Positions 7,418 through 13,853 of a stretch of DNA of 13,853 bases are shown piece after piece. This DNA comes from Bordetella parapertussis. GTDB lineage: Bacteria; Cyanobacteriota; Cyanobacteriia; PCC-6307; Cyanobiaceae. The stretch lies in the NCBI GenBank assembly GCA_943324725.2, contig CALPMR020000047.1, positions 1 through 13,853 on the forward strand, read 5' to 3'. Numbering within the stretch: position 1 is the first letter of the stretch; the number at the start of each line of letters is the position of its first letter. The notes under the pieces were generated by a model. The model did no database searches. It was given only the letters and a program-made list of their open reading frames with translations, and had not been told where the DNA came from. A program made the translations under genes and the position numbers.

Positions 7418-7816
7418 GAATTGAGGCAATGTTTTTCGGCCTAGTCATGGAGGATATGTTGAGCTTGTATCCACGCATCAATTCAAGGCACAGCTTCCAT
7501 GGATTGTAAAGTAATGTCCAGTCGCTTTGGAGCAACCTCTGAAAGCAAGATTTTAACCGCAGGGCGATTGTGCATGGCATTGGGCGCCAACCCCTACAAA
7601 TCCTGAGTAGAGGGAGTGATTGTGTTGCTGAGAAATCTGCTGGATATCGGGCCTTGGATTCCCCGAACTGAGAGGGGCGTGACCGACATGGCGACGATTG
7701 GCATCACGTTGGTGAAGTTCCAACCTCGCAAACTGCTGGCCGGAGATTACGCACCAACCGTTAATAAAAAACAGTGGAGTGACGTAGCTTTAATTCTTCC
7801 AGTTGCCAGATTGAGC
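7418..7816. other. Non-coding stretch between IS remnant and glycosyltransferase
   Basis: No reading frame with recognisable features is seen. The 74-codon plus-strand frame at 7616-7840 runs into the glycosyltransferase end and looks random. On the minus strand, just past the glycosyltransferase stop, there is a T6 tract (A6 on plus at 7766-7771) but no clear hairpin before it, so termination there is uncertain. The stretch probably contains eroded sequence from the island. Confidence 0.4.
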
Positions 7817-9481
7817 TCATGGATGTGGATGAGATTCTAGTCGCAACCATGGATGCCGTGCGGTAAGTAAACGTTTAAGTGTGCGCATTGACTTCACTGT
7901 GGAAGTCGCCTGCATGGACGAAGAATGACGATTATAGACTGCAAGCCGTTGTGGGCATAGAACACCATGATAGCCAGCATCGATCAGCTTGCACCAGAAA
8001 TCGTAGTCTTCCCAGCCTCCTGGGATGTGGCTGTACCCCCCCACGATTTGCCAGTGATGGCGACGAATCAATGCCATGGCATCAACCTGATTGCTATGCT
8101 CGAGGATCTGTTTTTGCCATGCAACTTTCGTCAGCAATGCATTGTTATATAGGCCGGGAATTACGGCTTCGCTGTGTAGCTCTACAAGCGGATGAACGAC
8201 TGCGGTGTCTGCAGGGCTACTCAGGGCGATTGCAAGGCAGAGCGCCACTGCGTTGGGCTGTAGTCTGTTGTCGGCATCAAGGACGAAACACCAGTCAGCC
8301 TTGGCAGCGGCAAAGGCTGTATTTCGGGCGGAGGCAAGGCCGCTATTCTTGGTGTGACTGAATAGTAATGCCCTCTGAAATCGTTGCCCATATCGATCCA
8401 ACCATTGCCTGACGACCTGACACCCTTCATCTGTAGAGGCATCGTCAACCACGATGAGCTCGAGATCTTTTTGGGTCTGTGCATACACACTGTCAAGTGC
8501 TGACAAGATGCGATCTGAATAGTTATACAAACTGATGCAGACTGCTGCCGCTGGTTGCTGTCCCTGATCGCCATTCTCCACGCTTCCACCAGTCCACAGC
8601 ACCTGGTGATCTGGGCTTGGTGTCGGGCATTCCGGTGAGACTTGTTGCCCCTCACGAACCCAGGTCAATTCGGCATCCAGGCCCGCTCCATCAATCGGCC
8701 CATTAATCATGATCGGCGGAAGCCAGTCTTCATGTCCTTCACCTTGTGGACGATCGAGAGCATTGAGTGGTTGTGAGTGGTATTCATAGTCGCTTGGGTT
8801 CAGCCAGATCAGTTGCAGTCCGAGGCGATTGCATGCATTGAGCCAACCAGCTAGCAGTCGAGCAGCGGCCGCATCGGCGACATGCAGGTCGCAGAAACCG
8901 GGCAGTCCCCAGTTCGGTGACTGAAGTTGCTGCTCCCAGCTGTCTCCCGCACTGCCGAGGCATAGTCGACGACCGTGGGCCTGCAGTATCTCTGGATTGG
9001 GGAGGCCGAAGACTCGGCTGGCAGTAGCAGCATCGTATTCTTCATCCAGCCAATGACTGCTTGTTCCCTTGGGATCCAACCAGTAGGCCTCCAATCCCAG
9101 CTCACGCAGCTTATGAACGCGTTCAATTTTTGGGTCAAGGACAATGCCTAGTCCACGAAGTTGATCGAGGGCTCCTCTCTCTAGGCTTAGAGATACGGGT
9201 TGTAGATGTAGTCCTACTGGTGTGGAGCTGCTGCAATCACTGAGCTGGAAGTTCGGTGGTAGCGAACAGCGTTGTAACCAAGCATGGATGCTCCAGTGAC
9301 AGCTGGTTGCGCCATAGCCGACAACAATCAAACGACATTGCTCCGGCAACGGTGACGGGGGGAGCAGTGGCATCTGGGCTTGAAAATCAGCTGGATGTAG
9401 TTCCTCAAGTGGAACTGATCGTGTCAATCCAAGGATGTTCTTTAATCTGCGTAGTCGCTGATGAATCGATTGCATCAGCAT
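7817..9481 (-). CDS. Family 2 glycosyltransferase with unrecognised N-terminal domain
   Basis: Probable inverting GT-A glycosyltransferase that adds a sugar from a nucleotide-sugar donor during surface polysaccharide or O-antigen-type assembly; cytoplasmic side, with no membrane helix or signal peptide seen. It has 554 residues. The C-terminal half (about 312-545) is a GT2 domain: VCISLYNYSDRILSALDSV, VDDASTD (345-351), KNSGLASARNTAF, DAD metal-binding motif (402-404) and the acceptor-side GGWEDYDFW (488-496). The first 300 residues are not a family I recognise. They include RLIVVGYGATSCHWSIHAWL and WGLPGFCDLHVADAAAARLL, and end in a Pro/Gln-rich linker near 285-312. ATG 9481 has GAGG just upstream. 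An in-frame TGA lies only one codon before the ATG, preceded by coding-like sequence, so the gene could once have been longer. Donor and acceptor are unknown. Confidence 0.88.
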   Translation of the reverse strand: MLMQSIHQRLRRLKNILGLTRSVPLEELHPADFQAQMPLLPPSPLPEQCRLIVVGYGATSCHWSIHAWLQRCSLPPNFQLSDCSSSTPVGLHLQPVSLSLERGALDQLRGLGIVLDPKIERVHKLRELGLEAYWLDPKGTSSHWLDEEYDAATASRVFGLPNPEILQAHGRRLCLGSAGDSWEQQLQSPNWGLPGFCDLHVADAAAARLLAGWLNACNRLGLQLIWLNPSDYEYHSQPLNALDRPQGEGHEDWLPPIMINGPIDGAGLDAELTWVREGQQVSPECPTPSPDHQVLWTGGSVENGDQGQQPAAAVCISLYNYSDRILSALDSVYAQTQKDLELIVVDDASTDEGCQVVRQWLDRYGQRFQRALLFSHTKNSGLASARNTAFAAAKADWCFVLDADNRLQPNAVALCLAIALSSPADTAVVHPLVELHSEAVIPGLYNNALLTKVAWQKQILEHSNQVDAMALIRRHHWQIVGGYSHIPGGWEDYDFWCKLIDAGYHGVLCPQRLAVYNRHSSSMQATSTVKSMRTLKRLLTARHPWLRLESHPHP

Positions 9482-9484
9482 GCC

Positions 9485-9720
9485 TCAATACCTTTTGATT
9501 TTGACTTTGAGATAACGCCTGGGGATGCCTTTTGTCCAGGGAATGAAGTTGGATCCATCGACTTTGCTGAGCTCTGCCATGACCTGGAGTGGATGCGGGC
9601 ATCGTTGTGGCGCCACTTGCCATTGGTAACCAGCGGATGCAATGGGATTGATTCGGTTTCAGGCGTGTGGGCTTGATAACTCCAATGCTTGTCAAGAAAC
9701 CGTCCATGTGACATCTTGAC
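9485..9720 (-). pseudogene. Possible C-terminal fragment of a lost upstream gene
   Basis: Immediately before the glycosyltransferase the minus strand reads VMAELSKVDGSNFIPW then TKGIPRRYLKVKIKRY and stops at TGA, one codon before the ATG and in the same frame. Another frame just upstream gives HGRFLDKHWSYQAHTPETES and PLVTNGKWRHNDARIHSRSW, ending near 9565. The composition looks protein-coding and the two pieces would join with a single frameshift near 9565. I do not recognise the family. An ORF of 217 codons overlaps (9475-10128) but changes character along its length. This is tentative. Confidence 0.3.
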
Positions 9721-10161
9721 AACTGACTGTACACACTGCGATTGGCAATGAAGCCTCGTCCATCGGTCAGAGACGGCCTGTGTTATCGATATCAGAGTTG
9801 AGGGCCTGTCATTTCGCCGTTGACAGGGGTAGAGGAGCTTGGTGCCTGGCGGATCCTTGGCTCGCCTCAGCCCTGACTCTCCTTTGGTTTCCCCGATCAG
9901 GCGCTGCCTCAAGTGTCGTATCGCTAGGAACAGCTTGGCTGAACTTGCCTGAAGCCAATCGGATTGGAATGCAAGCCTGAGCGTGAGAGGCATCGATCGG
10001 AGGTATGCTGTAGGCACTAGCCACCCCTGCGAGTTTCCGACTACTGCATTCGTAGGAGGACAAAGCCCTGTCAACAGAGTGCTCAGAGGGCTGAAACCAC
10101 AGCTATGCATACTCAGGTACAGGATCAAGGGCAGGCTGGAGCCACACGGACGTTGACTAAT
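9721..10161. other. Degraded sequence between coiled-coil gene and glycosyltransferase
   Basis: All three minus-strand frames are partly open but none carries a sustained recognisable signal, and the plus strand gives nothing either. Given the coding remnants on both sides, this is most simply an eroded part of a polysaccharide gene. No RNA gene or repeat is evident. Confidence 0.4.
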
Positions 10162-10776
10162 TTACTGAAGCATGCGGCCGAGCGGTCGTCTTGGTTCAGA
10201 CAATTGCCACGTCTTTGACTTGCGGATGGCCATGTGCTGAGCCTCTAGATCGCAGAGCTTAGCGTTGTAATCCGACTGGGAGGCTTCAAGGACCTTGCTT
10301 TGATCAAGGATCGCCTGCAGCTGTTGCCTCTGTTCCTCCTGGTTTCGAAGCTGCTGCTGCCACCCTTCGGCCTGGGCTGCCTCACGCTCTTGCCGCCAAC
10401 GCTCACGTTCCTGCAGAAGAGCCTCAAATCCGCTACATCGTTCAAGGCTGGCTTGCTGCTGCAGTTTCTGGTCACTGTGCTTTTCCAGTAGCTCCTGCCT
10501 CAGTCCCACCCGGGCGGCCAGTTCGGCTGATGTCCGCTCGCGTTCCATCAGGATATCTTCCAGTTTTCTGTATTGCTTAAGCAACACCTGAAGCTGTTGC
10601 TTAAGATCTTTGACATTTCGCTGATGCGCCTGCGGGTATTCCGGCAGAATGGCATCGCATTCAGTTAATCGGGCGTCTCTTTCCACCAGAGATTCTTCAA
10701 TGCTGATGCGCTGCTCAACTCTGGCCTGTAGGCCCCGCCTGTCATGGTCCTGAGTTTGCAGCAATCCTGTCTCCAC
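10162..10776 (-). CDS. Coiled-coil protein, probable fragment of a polysaccharide-biosynthesis protein
   Basis: An open frame of 204 codons from GTG 10776. Almost the whole length is charged, Gln- and Glu-rich coiled coil: examples are VKDLKQQLQVLLKQYRKLED, ERTSAELAARVGLRQELLEK and QEREAAQAEGWQQQL. It ends in IRKSKTWQLSEPRRPLGRML before TAA. A coiled coil closed by a 'S-WrLT-PLR' type motif is familiar from large cyanobacterial and proteobacterial glycosyltransferases, where it links domains. Here the protein stops right after the motif. Upstream another frame (about 10785-10898) reads SDDKPHLRDARLADYKTARS, which would extend the coil if one base were gained or lost near 10785, so the GTG is probably not an original start. 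Likely a truncated remnant, though a free-standing scaffold protein is possible. The substrate is unknown. Confidence 0.5.
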   Translation of the reverse strand: METGLLQTQDHDRRGLQARVEQRISIEESLVERDARLTECDAILPEYPQAHQRNVKDLKQQLQVLLKQYRKLEDILMERERTSAELAARVGLRQELLEKHSDQKLQQQASLERCSGFEALLQERERWRQEREAAQAEGWQQQLRNQEEQRQQLQAILDQSKVLEASQSDYNAKLCDLEAQHMAIRKSKTWQLSEPRRPLGRMLQ

Positions 10777-10898
10777 TCTGATCGGGCGGTTTTGTAGTCA
10801 GCCAGCCTGGCGTCTCTGAGATGGGGTTTGTCATCGCTTGAGCCTGATCGACTGATCCGCGTCATCAGGGCATCCCAGGGTTTCGCTTGTCCCGTCAA

Positions 10899-11263
10899 AA
10901 GAGTTAGCCCCAGACTTTCCCTAGCCGTGGAGCCTCCAGTGCTGCTGTGAGCCCGCCGGCGCTCAATCAGGCCGTTTTCTGATGGCGTTGATCACTTCGT
11001 GATGGCCCTGGCTTCCCGCAGTCCTGGCCAGCCGCGTCTGCGTTCTGCAGGTTGTCCGTCGACCCATCAGGCGTGGCGAAGCTCACTGGAATCTCAGGTG
11101 TGCGCCTGAACTATCTGCCAGCCACCGGGCCGGCAGCAAGCCTTGCGACCCAGGGTGACACCCTCAAACCGGTATCCGTTGAACCATCCGTTCCGGAGGG
11201 TCACAAGCGCGAGTCAGCCAGCGCCGTTGGGATCAAAGTTAAGGCAGTGACAACGGCAAGGCG
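10899..11263. promoter_or_regulatory. Upstream region of ppsA, no gene
   Basis: 365 bp without a credible gene; the 72-codon plus-strand frame at 11052-11270 has no recognisable features and overlaps the ppsA start. It must hold the ppsA promoter and leader. Visible structure: short matches to the tRNA-Lys(TTT) 3' end at 11060-11067 and 11089-11098, and a bulged inverted repeat at 11155-11204 (separate entry). No clear -35/-10 pair stands out. Confidence 0.4.
11155..11204 (+). promoter_or_regulatory. Bulged inverted repeat with tandem ATCCGTT boxes in the ppsA leader
   Basis: GTGACaCCCTC (11155-11165) pairs with GAGGGTCAC (11196-11204) as 9-10 bp with a single bulged A. The 30-nt interval contains two exact ATCCGTT copies (11174-11180 and 11186-11192) spaced 12 bp. 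The stem ends 59 bp before the ppsA ATG. It could be a regulator-binding site or a leader RNA structure. It matches no riboswitch I know. Confidence 0.3.
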
Positions 11264-13669
11264 ATGCTGAGTCCTGAGATTCTGGTGGTGCCCTTTGAGC
11301 AGGTGGGCATCGAGGCGATCGCCGATGTCGGCGGCAAGAATGCCTCCCTCGGCGAGATGATCCGCGAGCTGGCCGCCGATGGGGTGCAGGTGCCTGGCGG
11401 CTTCGCCACCACCGCCTCGGCCTACCGTCATTTCATTGAAGCCAATGCCCTGGGCCCCAGCCTGCGCTCCTTGCTGGCCCAGCTCGATACGGGCGATCTG
11501 ACGGCCCTGCAACAGGCCGGTCGGGCCTGCCGGCAGCTGCTGCTGCAGGCGGCCCTGCCCGAGTCCCTGGCGGCTGCCATCCTGGCGGCCTACCAGCAGC
11601 TGGGCTGCCCGGCCGTGGCGGTGCGCTCCAGCGCCACCGCCGAAGATCTGCCCGACGCCAGCTTCGCTGGCCAACAGGAAACCTTCCTGCACATTGAAGG
11701 GGAGGGCCCGCTGCTGGCGGCCTGCCGGCGCTGCTACGCCTCCCTGTTCACCGACCGGGCGATCTCCTATCGCCAGCTCAATGGCTTCGACCATCTCGAT
11801 GTTGCCCTTTCGATTGGCGTGCAGCGCATGGTGCGTTCCGACCTGGCCAGCGCCGGGGTGATGTTCAGCATCGACACCGAGACCGGCTTCCGCGACACCG
11901 TGCTGCTCACCGCCGCCTATGGCCTTGGCGAAAACGTGGTGCAGGGGGCCGTCAATCCCGATGAATGGCTGATCTTCAAGCCCACGCTCGAGCAGGGTTT
12001 CAGCCCGATCGTCAGCCGCAGCCTCGGCAGCAAGGCGATCCGGATGGTGTACGGCGAGACGGGCGCGGGCGACGCCAGGCCGGTTCGCAACCTGGAGGTG
12101 CCCGAAGCCGAGCGGCAATGCTTTGCCCTCACGGATGCCGAAATCCTGATCCTGGCCCGCTGGGCCTGTCGCATCGAGCGCCATTACAGCCTGCGGCGCG
12201 GCACGCCGACGCCGATGGACATCGAATGGGCCAAGGACGGCGTGAGCGGCGAGCTGTTCATCCTTCAGGCCCGACCGGAAACGGTCCAGTCCCGCCAGTC
12301 CGGCGCGGTGTTGCGCAGCTGGCATCTGCAACCCCACCAGGCTGAGCAGATCACCAGCGGCCGGGCGATCGGTGCTTCGGTCAGTCAGGGACGGGCCCGG
12401 GTGATCAACGATCCCTCCCAGATCCAGCGCTTCGAGGAGGGCGATCTGTTGGTGACGGTTCGCACTGATCCGGACTGGGAGCCGATTCTCAAGAAAGCCA
12501 GTGGCGTCGTCACCGACCAGGGGGGGCGCACCTGCCATGCGGCGATCATTGCCCGCGAGATGGGGATCACGGCGATCGTCGGCACCGGCGATGGCAGCCG
12601 CCGCATCGTCGATGGCGACACGATCACGATCAGCTGCTGCGAAGGCGATGTGGGCCATGTCTACCGCGGTGCCATTCCCTTCCATGTGGACGAGCAGCGC
12701 CTCGACGATCTACCCGCCACCCGCACCCAGATCCTGATCAATGTGGGCAACCCGGAGGAGGCCTTCAACCTGGCGGCGATCCCCTGTGACGGCGTCGGCC
12801 TGGCCCGGCTGGAGTTCATCATCGCCAACCACATCCGCGTCCATCCGATGGCCCTGCTCCAGAGCGAGCAGATCCGTGATCCGGGCGAACGGGCCGCCAT
12901 CGCCGAACTCACCCGCCGTTACGACGATCCCGCTGACTACTACGTCGATCTGCTCAGCCAGGGCATGGGGCGTATCGCCGCGGCCTTCTTCCCGAAGCCG
13001 GTGATCCTGCGCTTCTCGGATTTCAAGAGCAACGAATACGCCCGCCTGCTCGGCGGCGCCGCCTTTGAACCCGACGAGGAGAATCCGATGATCGGCTGGC
13101 GCGGGGCCTCGCGTTACTACGCCGAGGGCTTCCGCGAGGCCTTTGCGCTCGAATGCCGGGCCCTGCGGCTGGTGCGCGAGACGATGGGATTGACCAATGC
13201 CATCCCGATGGTGCCCTTCTGCCGCACCCCCGAGGAAGGGGACCGGGTGCTGGCTGAGATGGCCAAGGCCGGCCTGGTGCGCGGCCAGAACGGCCTGGAG
13301 GTCTATGTGATGTGCGAGCTGCCCAGCAATGTGATCGGCGCCGAGGCCTTCGCCGAGCGGTTTGATGGCTTTTCGATCGGCTCCAACGACCTCACCCAGC
13401 TGACCCTGGGCCTCGACCGCGATTCAGCCCTGGTGGCCGAGCTGTTCGACGAGCGCCATGCCACGGTCAAGGCGATGATCCAGCTGGCGATCCAGAGCGC
13501 CAGACGCTGTGGTCGCAAGATCGGCATCTGCGGCCAGGCCCCCAGTGACTATCCCGAGTTCGCCCGTTTTCTGGTGGAGCAAGGCATCGACTCGATCAGC
13601 CTCAATCCCGACGCCATCGTGCGCACTCGCCTGCTGGTGGCCGAGCTGGAACAGCAGCTCCACTGCTGA
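11264..13669 (+). CDS. ppsA: Phosphoenolpyruvate synthase (pyruvate, water dikinase)
   Basis: Converts pyruvate + ATP + H2O to phosphoenolpyruvate + AMP + phosphate, the entry step of gluconeogenesis from pyruvate; cytoplasmic and Mg-dependent. It has 801 residues, close to E. coli PpsA (792). The N-terminal ATP/pyruvate-binding domain spans about 12-345, with VGGKNASLGEM, the VPGGFATTASAY motif and VRSSATAEDLPDASFAGQQE. The swivelling phosphohistidine domain spans about 370-465, with the catalytic His425 in GGRTCHAAIIARE. The C-terminal TIM-barrel PEP domain spans about 488-795, with VGLARLEFI, SDFKSNEYARLLGG, GSNDLTQLTLG and the catalytic Cys756 in GICGQAPSD. All key residues are present. 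ATG 11264 is preceded by AAGG at a suitable distance. It is GC-rich like the left block and marks the return to core genome. It converges on a minus-strand gene 51 bp beyond its stop. Pyruvate phosphate dikinase is excluded by length and the PpsA-type motifs. Confidence 0.97.
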   Translation: MLSPEILVVPFEQVGIEAIADVGGKNASLGEMIRELAADGVQVPGGFATTASAYRHFIEANALGPSLRSLLAQLDTGDLTALQQAGRACRQLLLQAALPESLAAAILAAYQQLGCPAVAVRSSATAEDLPDASFAGQQETFLHIEGEGPLLAACRRCYASLFTDRAISYRQLNGFDHLDVALSIGVQRMVRSDLASAGVMFSIDTETGFRDTVLLTAAYGLGENVVQGAVNPDEWLIFKPTLEQGFSPIVSRSLGSKAIRMVYGETGAGDARPVRNLEVPEAERQCFALTDAEILILARWACRIERHYSLRRGTPTPMDIEWAKDGVSGELFILQARPETVQSRQSGAVLRSWHLQPHQAEQITSGRAIGASVSQGRARVINDPSQIQRFEEGDLLVTVRTDPDWEPILKKASGVVTDQGGRTCHAAIIAREMGITAIVGTGDGSRRIVDGDTITISCCEGDVGHVYRGAIPFHVDEQRLDDLPATRTQILINVGNPEEAFNLAAIPCDGVGLARLEFIIANHIRVHPMALLQSEQIRDPGERAAIAELTRRYDDPADYYVDLLSQGMGRIAAAFFPKPVILRFSDFKSNEYARLLGGAAFEPDEENPMIGWRGASRYYAEGFREAFALECRALRLVRETMGLTNAIPMVPFCRTPEEGDRVLAEMAKAGLVRGQNGLEVYVMCELPSNVIGAEAFAERFDGFSIGSNDLTQLTLGLDRDSALVAELFDERHATVKAMIQLAIQSARRCGRKIGICGQAPSDYPEFARFLVEQGIDSISLNPDAIVRTRLLVAELEQQLHC

Positions 13670-13687
13670 GCGGGCTGGCGTAGTCCA

Positions 13688-13706
13688 CTCCGTTGCGATG
13701 ACGGAG
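13688..13706. terminator. Hairpin between convergent ppsA and downstream gene
   Basis: A perfect 6-bp stem CTCCGT/ACGGAG (13688-13693 and 13701-13706) with a 7-nt loop lies in the 51-bp gap between the two convergent stops. There is no T-run on either strand. Position favours a shared transcript-end structure, but strength is modest. Confidence 0.35.
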
Positions 13707-13720
13707 GCCTTGATCTGGCT

Positions 13721-13853
13721 TCAGAGCGCCGGCCGCAGCCGCAGTGTGGTGAGGCCCTGACTCTCGCGGCCAGGAAGCTGGGGACGCAGCCACTGCCAGA
13801 GCATGACACCGCAGGCACTGCAGCGCACCACCGACAGAATCGCCAGCCCGACG
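13721..13853 (-). CDS. Unrecognised protein, C-terminal 43 residues (5' end outside window)
   Basis: The minus strand is open from the right edge (first full codon 13852-13850) to TGA at 13721-13723. The visible residues begin VGLAILSVVRCSACGVMLWQ, a hydrophobic stretch holding a CxxC pair, and end WLRPQLPG...TLRLRPAL, which is basic and leucine-rich. The base composition resembles the neighbouring core genes. The hydrophobic start suggests a membrane or short zinc/redox protein, but 43 residues are too few to name a family. It converges on ppsA. The open frame being real is supported by coding-like composition and placement only. Confidence 0.45.
   Translation of the reverse strand, partial: VGLAILSVVRCSACGVMLWQWLRPQLPGRESQGLTTLRLRPAL

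Noticed and set aside
9479..9487. TGA before the glycosyltransferase read as selenocysteine or programmed readthrough
   Set aside because: No SECIS-like structure was seen, the upstream sequence is itself frame-broken, and a ribosome-binding site plus ATG follow at once. Simple decay or coupling explains it.
11052..11270. 72-codon plus-strand frame overlapping the ppsA start
   Set aside because: No recognisable features; it lies in the leader containing the inverted repeat and overlaps the ppsA start codon in another frame.
11201..12685. 494-codon open frame on the minus strand opposite ppsA
   Set aside because: It is a GC-rich antisense shadow of ppsA, with repetitive Gly/Ala/Asp/His-rich composition and no family features, while the plus strand has full PEP synthase motifs.
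1..13853. CRISPR array or phage structural genes
   Set aside because: No regularly spaced repeats of 20-40 bp and no integrase, terminase or capsid-like frames were seen on either strand.

Overview
The window reads as a cyanobacterial chromosome, most likely a Cyanobium or Synechococcus-type picocyanobacterium. The grounds are a PsbY photosystem II subunit, a CrtH-type carotene isomerase and a GC-rich gene background. The species cannot be fixed from the sequence.

Layout. (1) Positions 1-4558 are dense, GC-rich housekeeping sequence. The C-terminal half of glutamate decarboxylase is on the plus strand. Converging on it is a minus-strand series in transcription order: a gamma-carbonic-anhydrase-like hexapeptide protein, psbY, trmFO, crtH. 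The gaps are 27, 55 and 84 bp, so one operon is plausible. (2) Positions 4731-4996 carry two paralogous tRNA-Lys genes, anticodons CTT and TTT. (3) From about 5000 to about 11250 the sequence changes character. GC is visibly lower, reading frames are broken and intergenic stretches are long. It holds an HprK-like P-loop kinase relic split by a frameshift, a heavily decayed IS5-type transposase, one intact family-2 glycosyltransferase with an unrecognised N-terminal half, a decayed stretch upstream of it, and a coiled-coil protein that looks like a piece of a larger polysaccharide-biosynthesis protein. This is best read as an accessory, surface-polysaccharide-flavoured island in decay, inserted between tRNA-Lys and ppsA. 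(4) Positions 11264-13669 return to GC-rich core sequence with a complete phosphoenolpyruvate synthase. The 3' end of an unrecognised minus-strand gene runs off the right edge.

How it fits together. The left block mixes carotenoid maturation, photosystem II, tRNA modification and an anhydrase-like enzyme. ppsA serves gluconeogenesis. The island between them appears to be a variable locus whose only clearly intact gene is the glycosyltransferase.

I did not find a complete undescribed system. The items most worth checking are the glycosyltransferase's unknown N-terminal domain, the broken HprK-like gene, the permuted tRNA-end fragments before ppsA, and a bulged inverted repeat holding a tandem 7-mer in the ppsA leader.
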